NCBI RefSeq assembly: GCF_012277275.1
Contig: NZ_CP051155.1
Location: forward strand, 2,170,001-2,234,000
Length of the DNA stretch: 64,000 nucleotides
Direction of reading: 5' to 3'
Source of the DNA: Gephyromycinifex aptenodytis
GTDB lineage: Bacteria > Actinomycetota > Actinomycetes > Actinomycetales > Dermatophilaceae
Shown here: positions 25,656-33,984 of the stretch, in pieces
Numbering within the stretch: position 1 is the stretch's first letter
Layout of the letters: each line of letters opens with the position of its first letter
Position numbers and translations under genes: made by a program
Notes under the pieces: model-generated
Told to the model about the DNA's origin: nothing
The model's input: only the letters and a program-made list of their open reading frames with translations
Database searches by the model: none

Positions 25656-28600
25656 TCACCAGGTGTCGATGAAGCCGGCGCCGCCCAGGGGCAGACGCGG
25701 CGGAAGCGCGGTGGTGATCCAGCGGCGGGTGTCGATGGGGTCGATGACGTCGTCGATCTCGACGACGGCGGCGGCGTTGGCGGCGCGGCCACGCTCGTAC
25801 AGGTCGGCCAGCAGCTTCTCGAAGAGTTCCTGCCGCGCGACCGGGTCGGCTACGGCGGCGAGCTCTTTGGCGAACCCGAGCCGGACGGCCCCTTCCAGGC
25901 CCATCCCGCCGACCTCACCGGTCGGCCAGGACACGGTGGCCGGGCCGGTGGCGAACGAACCGGCCGCCATCGCCATCGCGCCCAGCCCGTACGCCTTGCG
26001 CAGCACGACGGTCAGCACGGGGATGCGCAGGTGGGCGCCCAGGACGAACAGCCGCGCGAAATGCCGCACGGTTGCGGTGCGTTCCGCATCCGGCCCGACC
26101 ATGAACCCGGGGGTGTCGCACAGAGAGACGACGGGCAGCCCGTAGGCGTCGCACAGACGCAGGAACCGGGCGAGTTTGTCGGCGGCGTCGCGGTCCAGAG
26201 CTCCGCCGAGATGGCGCGGATTGTTCGCGACGATCCCCAGCGGACGCCCCTCGATTCGGGCGAAGGTGGTGATGATGCCTTGCCCGAACCCGGCCCGCAA
26301 TTCCAGGACGGAGTCGACGTCGGCGAGCAGATGAATCGCTTCTCGCACGTCGTAGGCGCGCACTCGGTTCTCGGGAACGACGAAGCGCAGGCGACGCTGA
26401 TCGTGTTCGGCCCAGTCGGCGACCGGACCTTGGGTGTAGGACAGGTAGCGCCGGGCGACCTGCACCGCTTCGGCTTCGTCGGCGACGGCCACGTCGACGA
26501 CACCGTTGCCGCTCTGCACCTCGATAGGTCCGACCTCTTCGGGGGCGAACGAGCCCAGCCCGCCCCCGGCGATCATCGCTGGGCCGCCCATGCCGATGCT
26601 GGAGTTCGCGGTGGCGATGACGACGTCGCAGCATCCCAACAGCGCCGCGTTACCGGCGAAGCAGCGCCCGGCAGCGATGCCCACGGTCGGCACCCGCCCG
26701 GACAGGCGCCCCATCGCGGTGAAGGTGGGCACATCCAGCCCGGAGGCGACGGTGGTGTCGGTGTCGCCGGGCCTGCCGCCGCCGCCTTCGGCAAACAGCA
26801 CCACGGGTAGCCGTTGCTCGTAGGCCAGGTGCAGCAGGCGGTCGGTCTTCTTGTGGTTCAGGTAGCCCTGCGTCCCGGCCAGGACGGTGTAGTCGTAGGC
26901 CAGCACGGCGACCCGGCTGGCGTCCGGGCCGAACTCCTGGGATCCGATGCGCCCCACGCCGGTGACGATCCCGTCGGCGGGGGTCGTCGCAATGAGTTCT
27001 TCCATCGATTTGCGGCGGCGCTGCGCCGCGACGGCCAACCCGCCGTACTCGATGAGACTGTCGGGGTCCAGGAGGTGTTCCAGGTTCTCGCGGGCGGTGC
27101 GCATGCCGATGCCGTGCCGTTTGGCGATGGCGTCCGGGCGCGCCTGGTCCGCGGTGAACGTTTTGCGTTCGCGTAGAGCGTGCAGGTCGGCGCGGACCTC
27201 GTCCAGGTCCTGCTCGACGTCGGCGTCGTCTTCGCTGCCCGCGTCGGGGTCGGGGTCGATGCGAACGAGCACCGTTCCTGCCTCGACGGCGTCGCCTGCG
27301 TGGCCGCGCGCGTCAGTGACGGTGCCTGCGGCGTCGGCCAGCAGCGGGTGCTCCATCTTCATCGCTTCGACGACGGCGACCACCTGTCCGCGCGTCACGC
27401 TCTGCCCAGGGGCGACCGCCAATTCGATGAGGGTGCCGCTTAGCGGGGTGGCGATGACCCCGGCCGCCACCTGCGCGTCCTGGCCCGTCGGGGAGTCCGC
27501 ACCGGTCTGGGCGGCGGGCAGCAGTTCGGTGAGGTGCTGGTCGACGAAGCGGGTCGTGGCCACCCCGGCGCGCACGTCGGGGTGGGCCAGGATCGCCGAC
27601 AGCAGACCGGCGTTCGTGGCTACCACGCCGGTGGAAAGCCCAGCCAACGCGCGCCGGGTCTTCTCCAGCGCCGTCGGCAGCAGCGCCGTGGAGTCCGTGC
27701 TGTTCTCGGGCAGCCCGGAGGCGCGACCGGTCGTGTGCGTGATGACCTTGGCCAGTAGGGAGTCGAAGTCGGAACCGATCAGGGTTCCCGGTTCGACGCC
27801 GGTGTCGACGCGCACCCCCGGCCCGGCTGGCAGCGCCAACGGTTCGAGACGGCCGTGGGCGGGGCGCACCGAACCGTCGAGCAGCAGCGTCTCGGCGTTG
27901 ACTCGGGCTTGCACGGCCACCCCGCGCGGGGTCGGGATCCGCTCTTGACTGACGTGCAGGTCGGCCAGGGTGGCTCCGGCCGCGACGCGCAGTGAGAGCG
28001 CGACCAGGTCCAGGCCGGTCACTTCCTCTGTGACGGTGTGCTCGACCTGCAGCCGGGGGTTGGCTTCGATGAACACGAACTCGCCGGTGGCGACGTCCAG
28101 GAGGAACTCGAACGTGCCCAGGCCCCGGTAGTGCTGGGCGCGGGCCATCCGTAGGGCCGCGTCCAGCAGCGCGGTGCGTGTCGATTCCGGTAGGCCGGGC
28201 GCGGGGGCGATCTCGATGAGTTTCTGGTGGCGTCGCTGCAGCGAGCAGTCCCGGTCGTGTAGGTGGACGACGGCGCCGGTGCCGTCGCCGAGGACCTGCG
28301 CTTCGATGTGGCGGGCGGCGCCGACGAGCCGCTCAAGGTAGACGTCGCCGTTACCGAAGGCCCGCAACGCCTCCGAGGAGGCACGGTCATAGGCCTGCGG
28401 CAGCTCGGCGGCGTCGGTGACGACGCGCATCCCGCGACCACCGCCCCCGGCGATGGCTTTGACGACGACCCCCTCGCCGCCGTGTTCGGCGAAGAACGTG
28501 TGCGCCTGCTCCAGCGTGGTCGGGCCGGTGGTCGCGGGCAAGACGGGAACCCCGTGTTCGCGGGCCAGGTCGCGAGCGCGGGACTTGTCACCGAAGAGGT

Positions 28601-28925
28601 CGAGTTGGGCGGGGGTGGGTCCGGCGAAAGCCAGGCCCGCCTGCTCACACGCGGCGGCGAACTGGGCGTTCTCGGACAGGAAGCCGTAGCCGGGAGCGAC
28701 GATGTCGCACCCGGAGGCGGTCGCCACCTCGACGAGGGCCGGGATCGACAGGTACGCTGCCGCTCCTTCACCGGGCAGCAGGTGCGCTTCGTCGGCGAGG
28801 CGGGTGTGGGGAGCGTCGCGTTCAGCGCGGGTGAATACGGCGACGCTGCGCATACCGAGTTCAGCTGCCGCTCGTTCTAGGCGGACGGCGATCTCGCCCC
28901 GGTTGGCGATGAAAACGGTGCTCAC
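25656..28925 (-). CDS. Fused biotin-dependent acyl-CoA carboxylase
   Basis: A single 1,089-residue chain carries all carboxylase functions. Biotin carboxylase covers residues 1 to about 450 (FIANRGEIAVR at the start, ATP-grasp loop GGGGRGMRV). A biotinyl domain follows with VVEAMKMEHPL (Lys near residue 521). A carboxyltransferase covers about 600-1089, with PVVLFAEGGGGRPGD and GVRAYDVREAIHLLADVDS-like regions. Most actinobacterial acyl-CoA carboxylases are split into alpha and beta chains; all-in-one chains are less common. The GTG start has CAGGAG upstream. With the neighbouring synthetase it would activate and carboxylate an acyl chain in degradation of branched or odd-chain acids. Confidence 0.88.
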   Translation of the reverse strand: MSTVFIANRGEIAVRLERAAAELGMRSVAVFTRAERDAPHTRLADEAHLLPGEGAAAYLSIPALVEVATASGCDIVAPGYGFLSENAQFAAACEQAGLAFAGPTPAQLDLFGDKSRARDLAREHGVPVLPATTGPTTLEQAHTFFAEHGGEGVVVKAIAGGGGRGMRVVTDAAELPQAYDRASSEALRAFGNGDVYLERLVGAARHIEAQVLGDGTGAVVHLHDRDCSLQRRHQKLIEIAPAPGLPESTRTALLDAALRMARAQHYRGLGTFEFLLDVATGEFVFIEANPRLQVEHTVTEEVTGLDLVALSLRVAAGATLADLHVSQERIPTPRGVAVQARVNAETLLLDGSVRPAHGRLEPLALPAGPGVRVDTGVEPGTLIGSDFDSLLAKVITHTTGRASGLPENSTDSTALLPTALEKTRRALAGLSTGVVATNAGLLSAILAHPDVRAGVATTRFVDQHLTELLPAAQTGADSPTGQDAQVAAGVIATPLSGTLIELAVAPGQSVTRGQVVAVVEAMKMEHPLLADAAGTVTDARGHAGDAVEAGTVLVRIDPDPDAGSEDDADVEQDLDEVRADLHALRERKTFTADQARPDAIAKRHGIGMRTARENLEHLLDPDSLIEYGGLAVAAQRRRKSMEELIATTPADGIVTGVGRIGSQEFGPDASRVAVLAYDYTVLAGTQGYLNHKKTDRLLHLAYEQRLPVVLFAEGGGGRPGDTDTTVASGLDVPTFTAMGRLSGRVPTVGIAAGRCFAGNAALLGCCDVVIATANSSIGMGGPAMIAGGGLGSFAPEEVGPIEVQSGNGVVDVAVADEAEAVQVARRYLSYTQGPVADWAEHDQRRLRFVVPENRVRAYDVREAIHLLADVDSVLELRAGFGQGIITTFARIEGRPLGIVANNPRHLGGALDRDAADKLARFLRLCDAYGLPVVSLCDTPGFMVGPDAERTATVRHFARLFVLGAHLRIPVLTVVLRKAYGLGAMAMAAGSFATGPATVSWPTGEVGGMGLEGAVRLGFAKELAAVADPVARQELFEKLLADLYERGRAANAAAVVEIDDVIDPIDTRRWITTALPPRLPLGGAGFIDTW

Positions 28926-28940
28926 AGATCTCTCCTGAAG

Positions 28941-28954
28941 GTTCCACGTGAAAC
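28941..28954. other. parS-like ParB-binding site (13/14 match)
   Basis: GTTCCACGTGAAAC differs from the parS core GTTTCACGTGAAAC at one base and lies in the short gap before the carboxylase gene. ParB sites cluster near oriC in actinobacteria, and this window contains the ori-proximal rpsF-dnaB block. A second one-mismatch copy occurs at 42624. Confidence 0.5.
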
Positions 28955-28980
28955 GGCGAACTCGCGGGGTGGCGGCAAGG

Positions 28981-29251
28981 TCATGGACGGGCGGCGACGC
29001 GTACGGGCCGGCGAACTACCCGGGCCTCACCCCCAGCCCCGAGGCGGGCGGTCCCGTCGGCGACCTCGTCCAGGCGTAACCGTTCGGGTCTGCGTTGGTA
29101 CTGGCCGCGGCCCGCCAGCACGTCGGACAAGTCGGCTGGGGCGGCCAATCGCTGCACGCCGATCTGGTCGAGACCGGCTGGGGAACAGGTGGTCCGAACG
29201 GCGCAGCACGTCGCGGGGTTCGCCGAGTTCGTGGATTCGCCGGGCTCTCAT
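28981..29251 (-). pseudogene. Collapsed NADPH:quinone-oxidoreductase-like gene
   Basis: The ATG at 29249-29251 overlaps the TetR stop (ATGA) and has AAGGAG upstream. The first codons read MRARRIHELGEPRDVLR, a typical quinone-oxidoreductase N-terminus. After a frame change the sequence continues with DLSDVLAGRGQYQRRPE, like the family's FADVLxxRGxYQxRP segment. It then jumps directly to a tail resembling the C-terminus (LRLDEVADGTARL, RVVRRP). About 90 codons remain of an expected 320, so large internal deletions and at least one frameshift are present. Before decay it was part of the TetR / acyl-CoA carboxylase operon. Confidence 0.5.
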
Positions 29252-29973
29252 GACTCTCCTTCGGCGCCGGGGCGGCCCGGGGCCGGCAGAGGCGGCTTGC
29301 CGGTGGGGGTGGGCAGGTCGGGGCGCGTCAGACCCAGGGCATTGGTCCACAGACGGGTCGCGGTGTCGGCGAGCAGGTTCAGGTCGGCGTCGCTCACGGT
29401 GCCGTCGGCTTCTGCCAGCGCGTGCACCGCCAGGCGCGAGACCATGCTGGACAGGGCGGAGGCGGCGAGGTCGGCGTCCAGATCGGGGTCGGCCAGGCCG
29501 CGTTGTTGCAGGTCACAGATGGAGCGGGCATTGCGTTCGACGAAGACGGCGCGGCGGCGTGCCCGCAGCTCGCGCCAGCGTGGTTCAACGAGTGCCGCCT
29601 GGTCCAGCAGGCTGACGATGCGGGCGTGGCGACGGTAGGCGGCCAGGTAGGCGTAGTTGCCAGCGCGGATGACGGCGACGGGGTCGCCGGTGTCTGCCGG
29701 CTTGGGCCCGGGGTGCAGGATCTCGTCTTCAACTTCGTGAATGACAGCGTCGAACGCGGCGTCCTTGCTGTCGAAGTAGGTGTAGAAGCTGCCGATGGCG
29801 CATCCGGCTTCGGCGGCGATGTCGACGAGGCGCGCCTCAAGGTAGCCGTCGCGTTCGAAGACGCGTCGGGCGGCCGCGACGAGGACTGCTCGGCTGCGTT
29901 CGCCGCGCCGGGTGGATGGTTCACGCAGGCGCGCGGGGTCGACCAGGCGGGGTAGGTGCAGGTCGGACGTCAT
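29248..29973 (-). CDS. TetR-family transcriptional regulator
   Basis: A 241-residue regulator. The N-terminal helix-turn-helix is typical: RAVLVAAARRVFERDGY, then VDIAAEAGCAIGSFYTYFDSKDAAF. The C-terminal ligand-binding region is all-helical and belongs to the large set that often controls acyl-CoA metabolism. It lies in one unit with the HAD gene upstream and the quinone-oxidoreductase remnant, carboxylase and synthetase downstream, so it probably controls that operon in response to an acyl-CoA or similar ligand. The start overlaps the HAD stop by four bases. No operator was located with confidence. Confidence 0.88.
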   Translation of the reverse strand: MTSDLHLPRLVDPARLREPSTRRGERSRAVLVAAARRVFERDGYLEARLVDIAAEAGCAIGSFYTYFDSKDAAFDAVIHEVEDEILHPGPKPADTGDPVAVIRAGNYAYLAAYRRHARIVSLLDQAALVEPRWRELRARRRAVFVERNARSICDLQQRGLADPDLDADLAASALSSMVSRLAVHALAEADGTVSDADLNLLADTATRLWTNALGLTRPDLPTPTGKPPLPAPGRPGAEGES

Positions 29974-30620
29974 CCGGCGCTCTGTGCGTCGGGCCGGACC
30001 AGGCCGGGGTTGTCGAAGTGGACGGCGAGCTCGGCGGCTGTGCTCGCGGCGTCGCGGTGCAGCACTCCGACGATGCCGAGCCTGGCGGCGCCGTCGAGGT
30101 TGGCGCGCAGGTCGTCGACCATGACGCAGTCGGTGGGGGCGACACCGAGGCGCTCGCAGGCCAGCTGGTAGATAGCGCGAGAGGGTTTGCGCACTCCTTC
30201 GACGCCGGAGATGACGACGGTGTCGGCGATGGCGTTCAGGTCGACCCCCCGGTAGGCGTCACGCCCGAGGGAGTTCGTGACCAGGGCGACGGGGACCCCG
30301 CTGGCGCGTACGCGCGCGACGAGGTCGAGCATTTCGTGGTCGAGGCCTAGCCCGCCGAGAACCCGGGCGATGAGGCCGTGCGCGTCGACGTCGGCGCCGT
30401 GGCGGCCCAGGGCGTCGGCGTAGGCGGCTTCGAACTCTTCGTCGCTGGCCCGGCCACATTCGTGCGCGACGAACGCGGCCCGCGCCGCTTCGTCGGTGGA
30501 CAGCAGGCGTAACGGCAGGTCTGCAGGAAGCCCGATCTGGGCGGCGAACGTCGCGAATGCGTCGTGCAGTGACTCGGTGAGCACCCCGCCGTAATCGACG
30601 AGCAACGCTGTGCGAGACAT
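29970..30620 (-). CDS. HAD-superfamily hydrolase
   Basis: A 216-residue HAD protein. Motif I is LLVDYGGVLTE, keeping the nucleophile Asp but with Gly two positions on, as in several HAD-IA phosphatases and dehalogenase-like members. Motif II is VALVTNSLG, motif III/IV are GVRKPSRAIYQ and VMVDDLRANLDGA. The ATG at 30618-30620 is preceded by GGGAGGG. It is first in the TetR operon. The substrate is unknown. The gap 30621-30914, divergent to the secreted hydrolase, shows no further gene. Confidence 0.82.
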   Translation of the reverse strand: MSRTALLVDYGGVLTESLHDAFATFAAQIGLPADLPLRLLSTDEAARAAFVAHECGRASDEEFEAAYADALGRHGADVDAHGLIARVLGGLGLDHEMLDLVARVRASGVPVALVTNSLGRDAYRGVDLNAIADTVVISGVEGVRKPSRAIYQLACERLGVAPTDCVMVDDLRANLDGAARLGIVGVLHRDAASTAAELAVHFDNPGLVRPDAQSAG

Positions 30621-30914
30621 CGACGTCCCTCCCAAATTCTTCCGTGGACGTCGGTGCCGCCCGGCACCCACTTTGCCGAATCCGCATTCAGTTTCAAAGC
30701 AGTGCTCACCAGTCGGGAAAGTCACCTGCTCCCCAGCCGAGTGATCAGCACGTGGTTTTCGGGGGCCGCTGCCGCTGCAGGAAACCCCCCGCGGACCGTC
30801 TTGGGCGGCCTCAACTGAGCGGGCAGCGGCGGCGACGGTCTCCGCACTTTCGTTGACAGCCAACGGGATCGCCGCAAGACTCGCGGGCACCATCACCGAT
30901 GATCGGAGTTCGCC

Positions 30915-32018
30915 ATGCGACCTGCCCGCGCGCTGACCTTGTCCACGATCGTGGCTACCGGACTCACGCTGGGCCTCGGGGCGGTGAATGCCTCGGCAAC
31001 CGATGCGACTCCTGCCGGTGAGGGCAAGCACCATCCGCCATCGAGGTTGCAGAACGACTTCGATCACATCGGCGCCCAGGTCCACTCTCTGACGCGAGGC
31101 GATCGCACGACCTACTACATCGACGAGGGCACCCCCGGCCAGCGGGTGGTCGTCTTCATCGGGGGCCAGGGCACCAGCCTGGAGTCCTTCCAGCTCACCG
31201 AGTTCGCGCGCAGCACGCGGCAACAGCTCGGTCTGCGGGTGATCTCAATTGAACGCAACGGTTTCGGTCAGTCAGCCTTCGACCCCGCCCTTGGCTACGA
31301 CGACTACGTGTCAGAGGTCCGGTCCGTCCTGGACCACCTCGATGTCGATGAGTTCGTCATCATGGCGATCTCCGGTGGCGGCGCGTACGCGGCACACCTT
31401 GCTGCGGCGATGCCGGAGCGGGTCATCTCGGTGCATGCGGCTGCGGCGAGCCCGATGACGCTCCCGACCCGTTCAGCGCCGCGTGGTTGCGAGCAGAGCG
31501 TTAAGCAGCGCAATGCGGCCAACGCTCACTGGACTCACAACCCCCTGCTGTGGTGGGCCGTGCCAGGTTCACCCGTTCTGCTCGTGCCGGGCTGGCAAGA
31601 CCGGGCGTACGCGGACGGGACGCGCTCTTTCTACCTCGGCGGCCAACTGGGTGACCCCAGCGCGCTCAGCCACGAGGGCGCTCTGCCGTGCGGTGCCGAG
31701 GCGGTTGCGGACACCAAGAAAATCACTGCCCCGGCGTACCTGTACTGGGGCGGCGCGGACGAGGTGGTGCCGGTGGCTGCGATGAAGGCGTGGCAGGCGG
31801 CGCTGCCCAACGTTGCCAAGGCCACGGTCTACCCCGGTGAGGGCCACACGGTGCAGTACCGGCACTGGGACCAGATCCTCGTGGATATGGCTGGCTACAG
31901 CGATCACACCGTCGTATGCAAACACGGACAGACGCGACTTCTGCCGGCGAGGAAGGCCAAAGGAGCGCTCAATCACGGTGCGACGCTCGGACTGTGCGCC
32001 TGGTCGCAAGCCCACTAA
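30915..32018 (+). CDS. Secreted alpha/beta hydrolase
   Basis: A 367-residue protein with a signal peptide (MRPARALTLSTIVATGLTLG, likely cleaved after VNASA), then an alpha/beta hydrolase domain. The nucleophile elbow is MAISGGGAYAAHL, with Ser153. A late Asp (GGADEVVPVAA) and His (GEGHTVQYRHW) complete a plausible triad. The family often contains secreted lipases, esterases or proline iminopeptidase-like enzymes. No neighbour suggests a substrate. Confidence 0.78.
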   Translation: MRPARALTLSTIVATGLTLGLGAVNASATDATPAGEGKHHPPSRLQNDFDHIGAQVHSLTRGDRTTYYIDEGTPGQRVVVFIGGQGTSLESFQLTEFARSTRQQLGLRVISIERNGFGQSAFDPALGYDDYVSEVRSVLDHLDVDEFVIMAISGGGAYAAHLAAAMPERVISVHAAAASPMTLPTRSAPRGCEQSVKQRNAANAHWTHNPLLWWAVPGSPVLLVPGWQDRAYADGTRSFYLGGQLGDPSALSHEGALPCGAEAVADTKKITAPAYLYWGGADEVVPVAAMKAWQAALPNVAKATVYPGEGHTVQYRHWDQILVDMAGYSDHTVVCKHGQTRLLPARKAKGALNHGATLGLCAWSQAH

Positions 32019-32103
32019 CAACCGACTGATGCCAGCCTCGGCGCGCCTCGTGGCGGGGCCCTTCAGCTCAGGGTTGGGCCCGGGTTGCGGCATCAGAGGG
32101 CCC

Positions 32104-33846
32104 TCATGACTCGGCGCAGGCAACGCACGGTGGCTGGTGGCCGACTCCTTCCTGCGGGGGCATCTCCCACATGGGCGTGCCGCGGAGGAAGGCGAGCGCC
32201 TCATCAATGTTTTCGGGCAGCCTCAGATGGATGGCGGCTTGGGCGTTGGCGATGATCTCCTCAAGGTGCGGCGGAACTTCCTCTACGCCAGGGTCTTCAG
32301 AGGTTTCGATCGCGTACAAGATGACCAGGCGTGCATAACGCCCGTCGCTCTTCTTTCGCACCACACGGCCCAGTCGCTGAATCATCTGTCGTCGCGTCTT
32401 ACTGGCGCCCAGAATGATGCCCAAGTCCGCATCGGGGATGTCGACCCCCTCATCCAGAATGCGTGGCGCGCTGATGCTGCGAGTCTGGCCACTTCTGAGC
32501 AGCTCAAGTCGCTCTTCGCGTTCGTCCCGGCCGAGTTCACCGTGCACAGCGGCACTCTCGCAACCGGCGCGGTTGAGGACCTCGGCCGCCTCAGTAGCGG
32601 ATGCGGTAGTACCGGTGAACACGATCGTGCCGCCGGAGGCAATGACAGCTGGTGCGAGCGAGTCGAGTGCAGCGACCTTCGCCGCGACCCTGGCCAGCAC
32701 GTCGCGGCGACGCGCGAACGCGGCAAGGAAGGCACGAGCGCTTGACGCGGCGGGATGATCGTGCTGGTGGTTGAGCTGCTGGGCATACATCAGCACCTCC
32801 ACAAAGCTGGGCGAATCACCGCCCAGGTTTCCGGCCAGCACCCGCCATGCACGCTTCAAGCCGTCTGAGACGGCGTCGTATTCAGCTCGCTCCGGCGGCG
32901 AGAGCGGCACCCCCAATTGGGCAACTCGGAATGGAGCGATCAGTTCCTCGGCCAGCGCACGCTCGTACCCGAGACGGAAACACACACCGTTGAAGTACGG
33001 CAGGAGCACATCCGTGTCGCCTTCGTCGCCACGCTCAAACGTCGCAGAAAGGCCCAGACGTTGACTGAAGTTTGGGCGCAGCGCCCACGCGAAGGTTGGG
33101 GCGCCGTACCGGTGCGCTTCGTCAGCCACGAGTAGTGCCCGCTCGTCCGGCCATAGCGGGTTCTTGTGGGCCAGGGTCTGCACCGTGTCAACCAGCACGT
33201 GCCAGCCCGGGGAACGAGTTGCGTCGGTCGACACTCGCACCCCGGGGAACAGTTCGCGAACTTGAGCTTCCCACTGCGACACGAGACCCTGCGTCGGCGT
33301 CATCACGACCACACGCAGCCCATCCATCAGCGCCTCCGCGAGCGCCGCAAGACCGACCCGTGTTTTGCCTGCGCCCGTGACCGCCTCCACAACACCGACC
33401 CGATCGGCACGGCGCCACGCCTCGAGCGCCTCCATTTGCCACGGGTATAGGTCCGGCAATTCGATCTCCGGCAAATCTGGGAGGACCGGAGCAGACCCCT
33501 CCGTCGACGGCGGCGGCGTGTTCGTCCACGCCTCGAAGGTCTGCTGCGGTGGCGCATCGACTGTCTCTTGTTTCGCCCCAACCTCTTCGGCAGGGAAGTC
33601 GGCTTCCGGATCCGGGCCGCTCCGCGCCTGCACGCAGGGAAGCGGCTGTGTGTCTTGTGGCGACAGCACGTCCTCGGTATCCGGTAGCGACGATGACATC
33701 ACCTCGGGCGTGGGGGGCGTCTCGAACAGCGCCCGAAGGGCGACGAGACGGGCCTGCATGCGCGCAAAAGCGGCCCCTGCCGTCGCGACATCATCGGCGA
33801 GTGCACCAATTTCGCGCGCGATCGCGCGACGATCCAGGTCCGCCAT
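32104..33846 (-). CDS. SF2 DEAD/DEAH-box helicase, possible defence gene
   Basis: A 580-residue superfamily 2 helicase when started at ATG 33844-33846 (MADLDRRAIAREIG); an in-frame start 69 bases earlier is possible. An N-terminal helical stretch and a Pro/Glu-rich linker precede the motor. The motor has LYPWQMEALEAWRR (Q-like motif), AVTGAGKTRVGLAALAEAL (Walker A), LVADEAHRYGA (DEAH), GLSATFERGDE (motif III), and ILDEGVDIPDADLGI plus MIQRLGRVVRKK (motifs V and VI). The arrangement resembles XPB/Rad25-type helicases. It is divergent from a giant SF1 helicase with 138 bases between their starts, next to Kiwa. A joint defence function is inferred from position only. Confidence 0.8.
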   Translation of the reverse strand: MADLDRRAIAREIGALADDVATAGAAFARMQARLVALRALFETPPTPEVMSSSLPDTEDVLSPQDTQPLPCVQARSGPDPEADFPAEEVGAKQETVDAPPQQTFEAWTNTPPPSTEGSAPVLPDLPEIELPDLYPWQMEALEAWRRADRVGVVEAVTGAGKTRVGLAALAEALMDGLRVVVMTPTQGLVSQWEAQVRELFPGVRVSTDATRSPGWHVLVDTVQTLAHKNPLWPDERALLVADEAHRYGAPTFAWALRPNFSQRLGLSATFERGDEGDTDVLLPYFNGVCFRLGYERALAEELIAPFRVAQLGVPLSPPERAEYDAVSDGLKRAWRVLAGNLGGDSPSFVEVLMYAQQLNHQHDHPAASSARAFLAAFARRRDVLARVAAKVAALDSLAPAVIASGGTIVFTGTTASATEAAEVLNRAGCESAAVHGELGRDEREERLELLRSGQTRSISAPRILDEGVDIPDADLGIILGASKTRRQMIQRLGRVVRKKSDGRYARLVILYAIETSEDPGVEEVPPHLEEIIANAQAAIHLRLPENIDEALAFLRGTPMWEMPPQEGVGHQPPCVACAES

Positions 33847-33984
33847 CGCTCCCACTCTCTTCAGCTCTCTTCTGGGCTGCCTACTTATCGATCGGCGCCG
33901 ATCCTGCGAGCACAAGAGGACTGGCGGAATTACTACGCGTCTGCACCGTTCGGCCGACCGGGATAAGAGACGAGTAGGGGTGCC

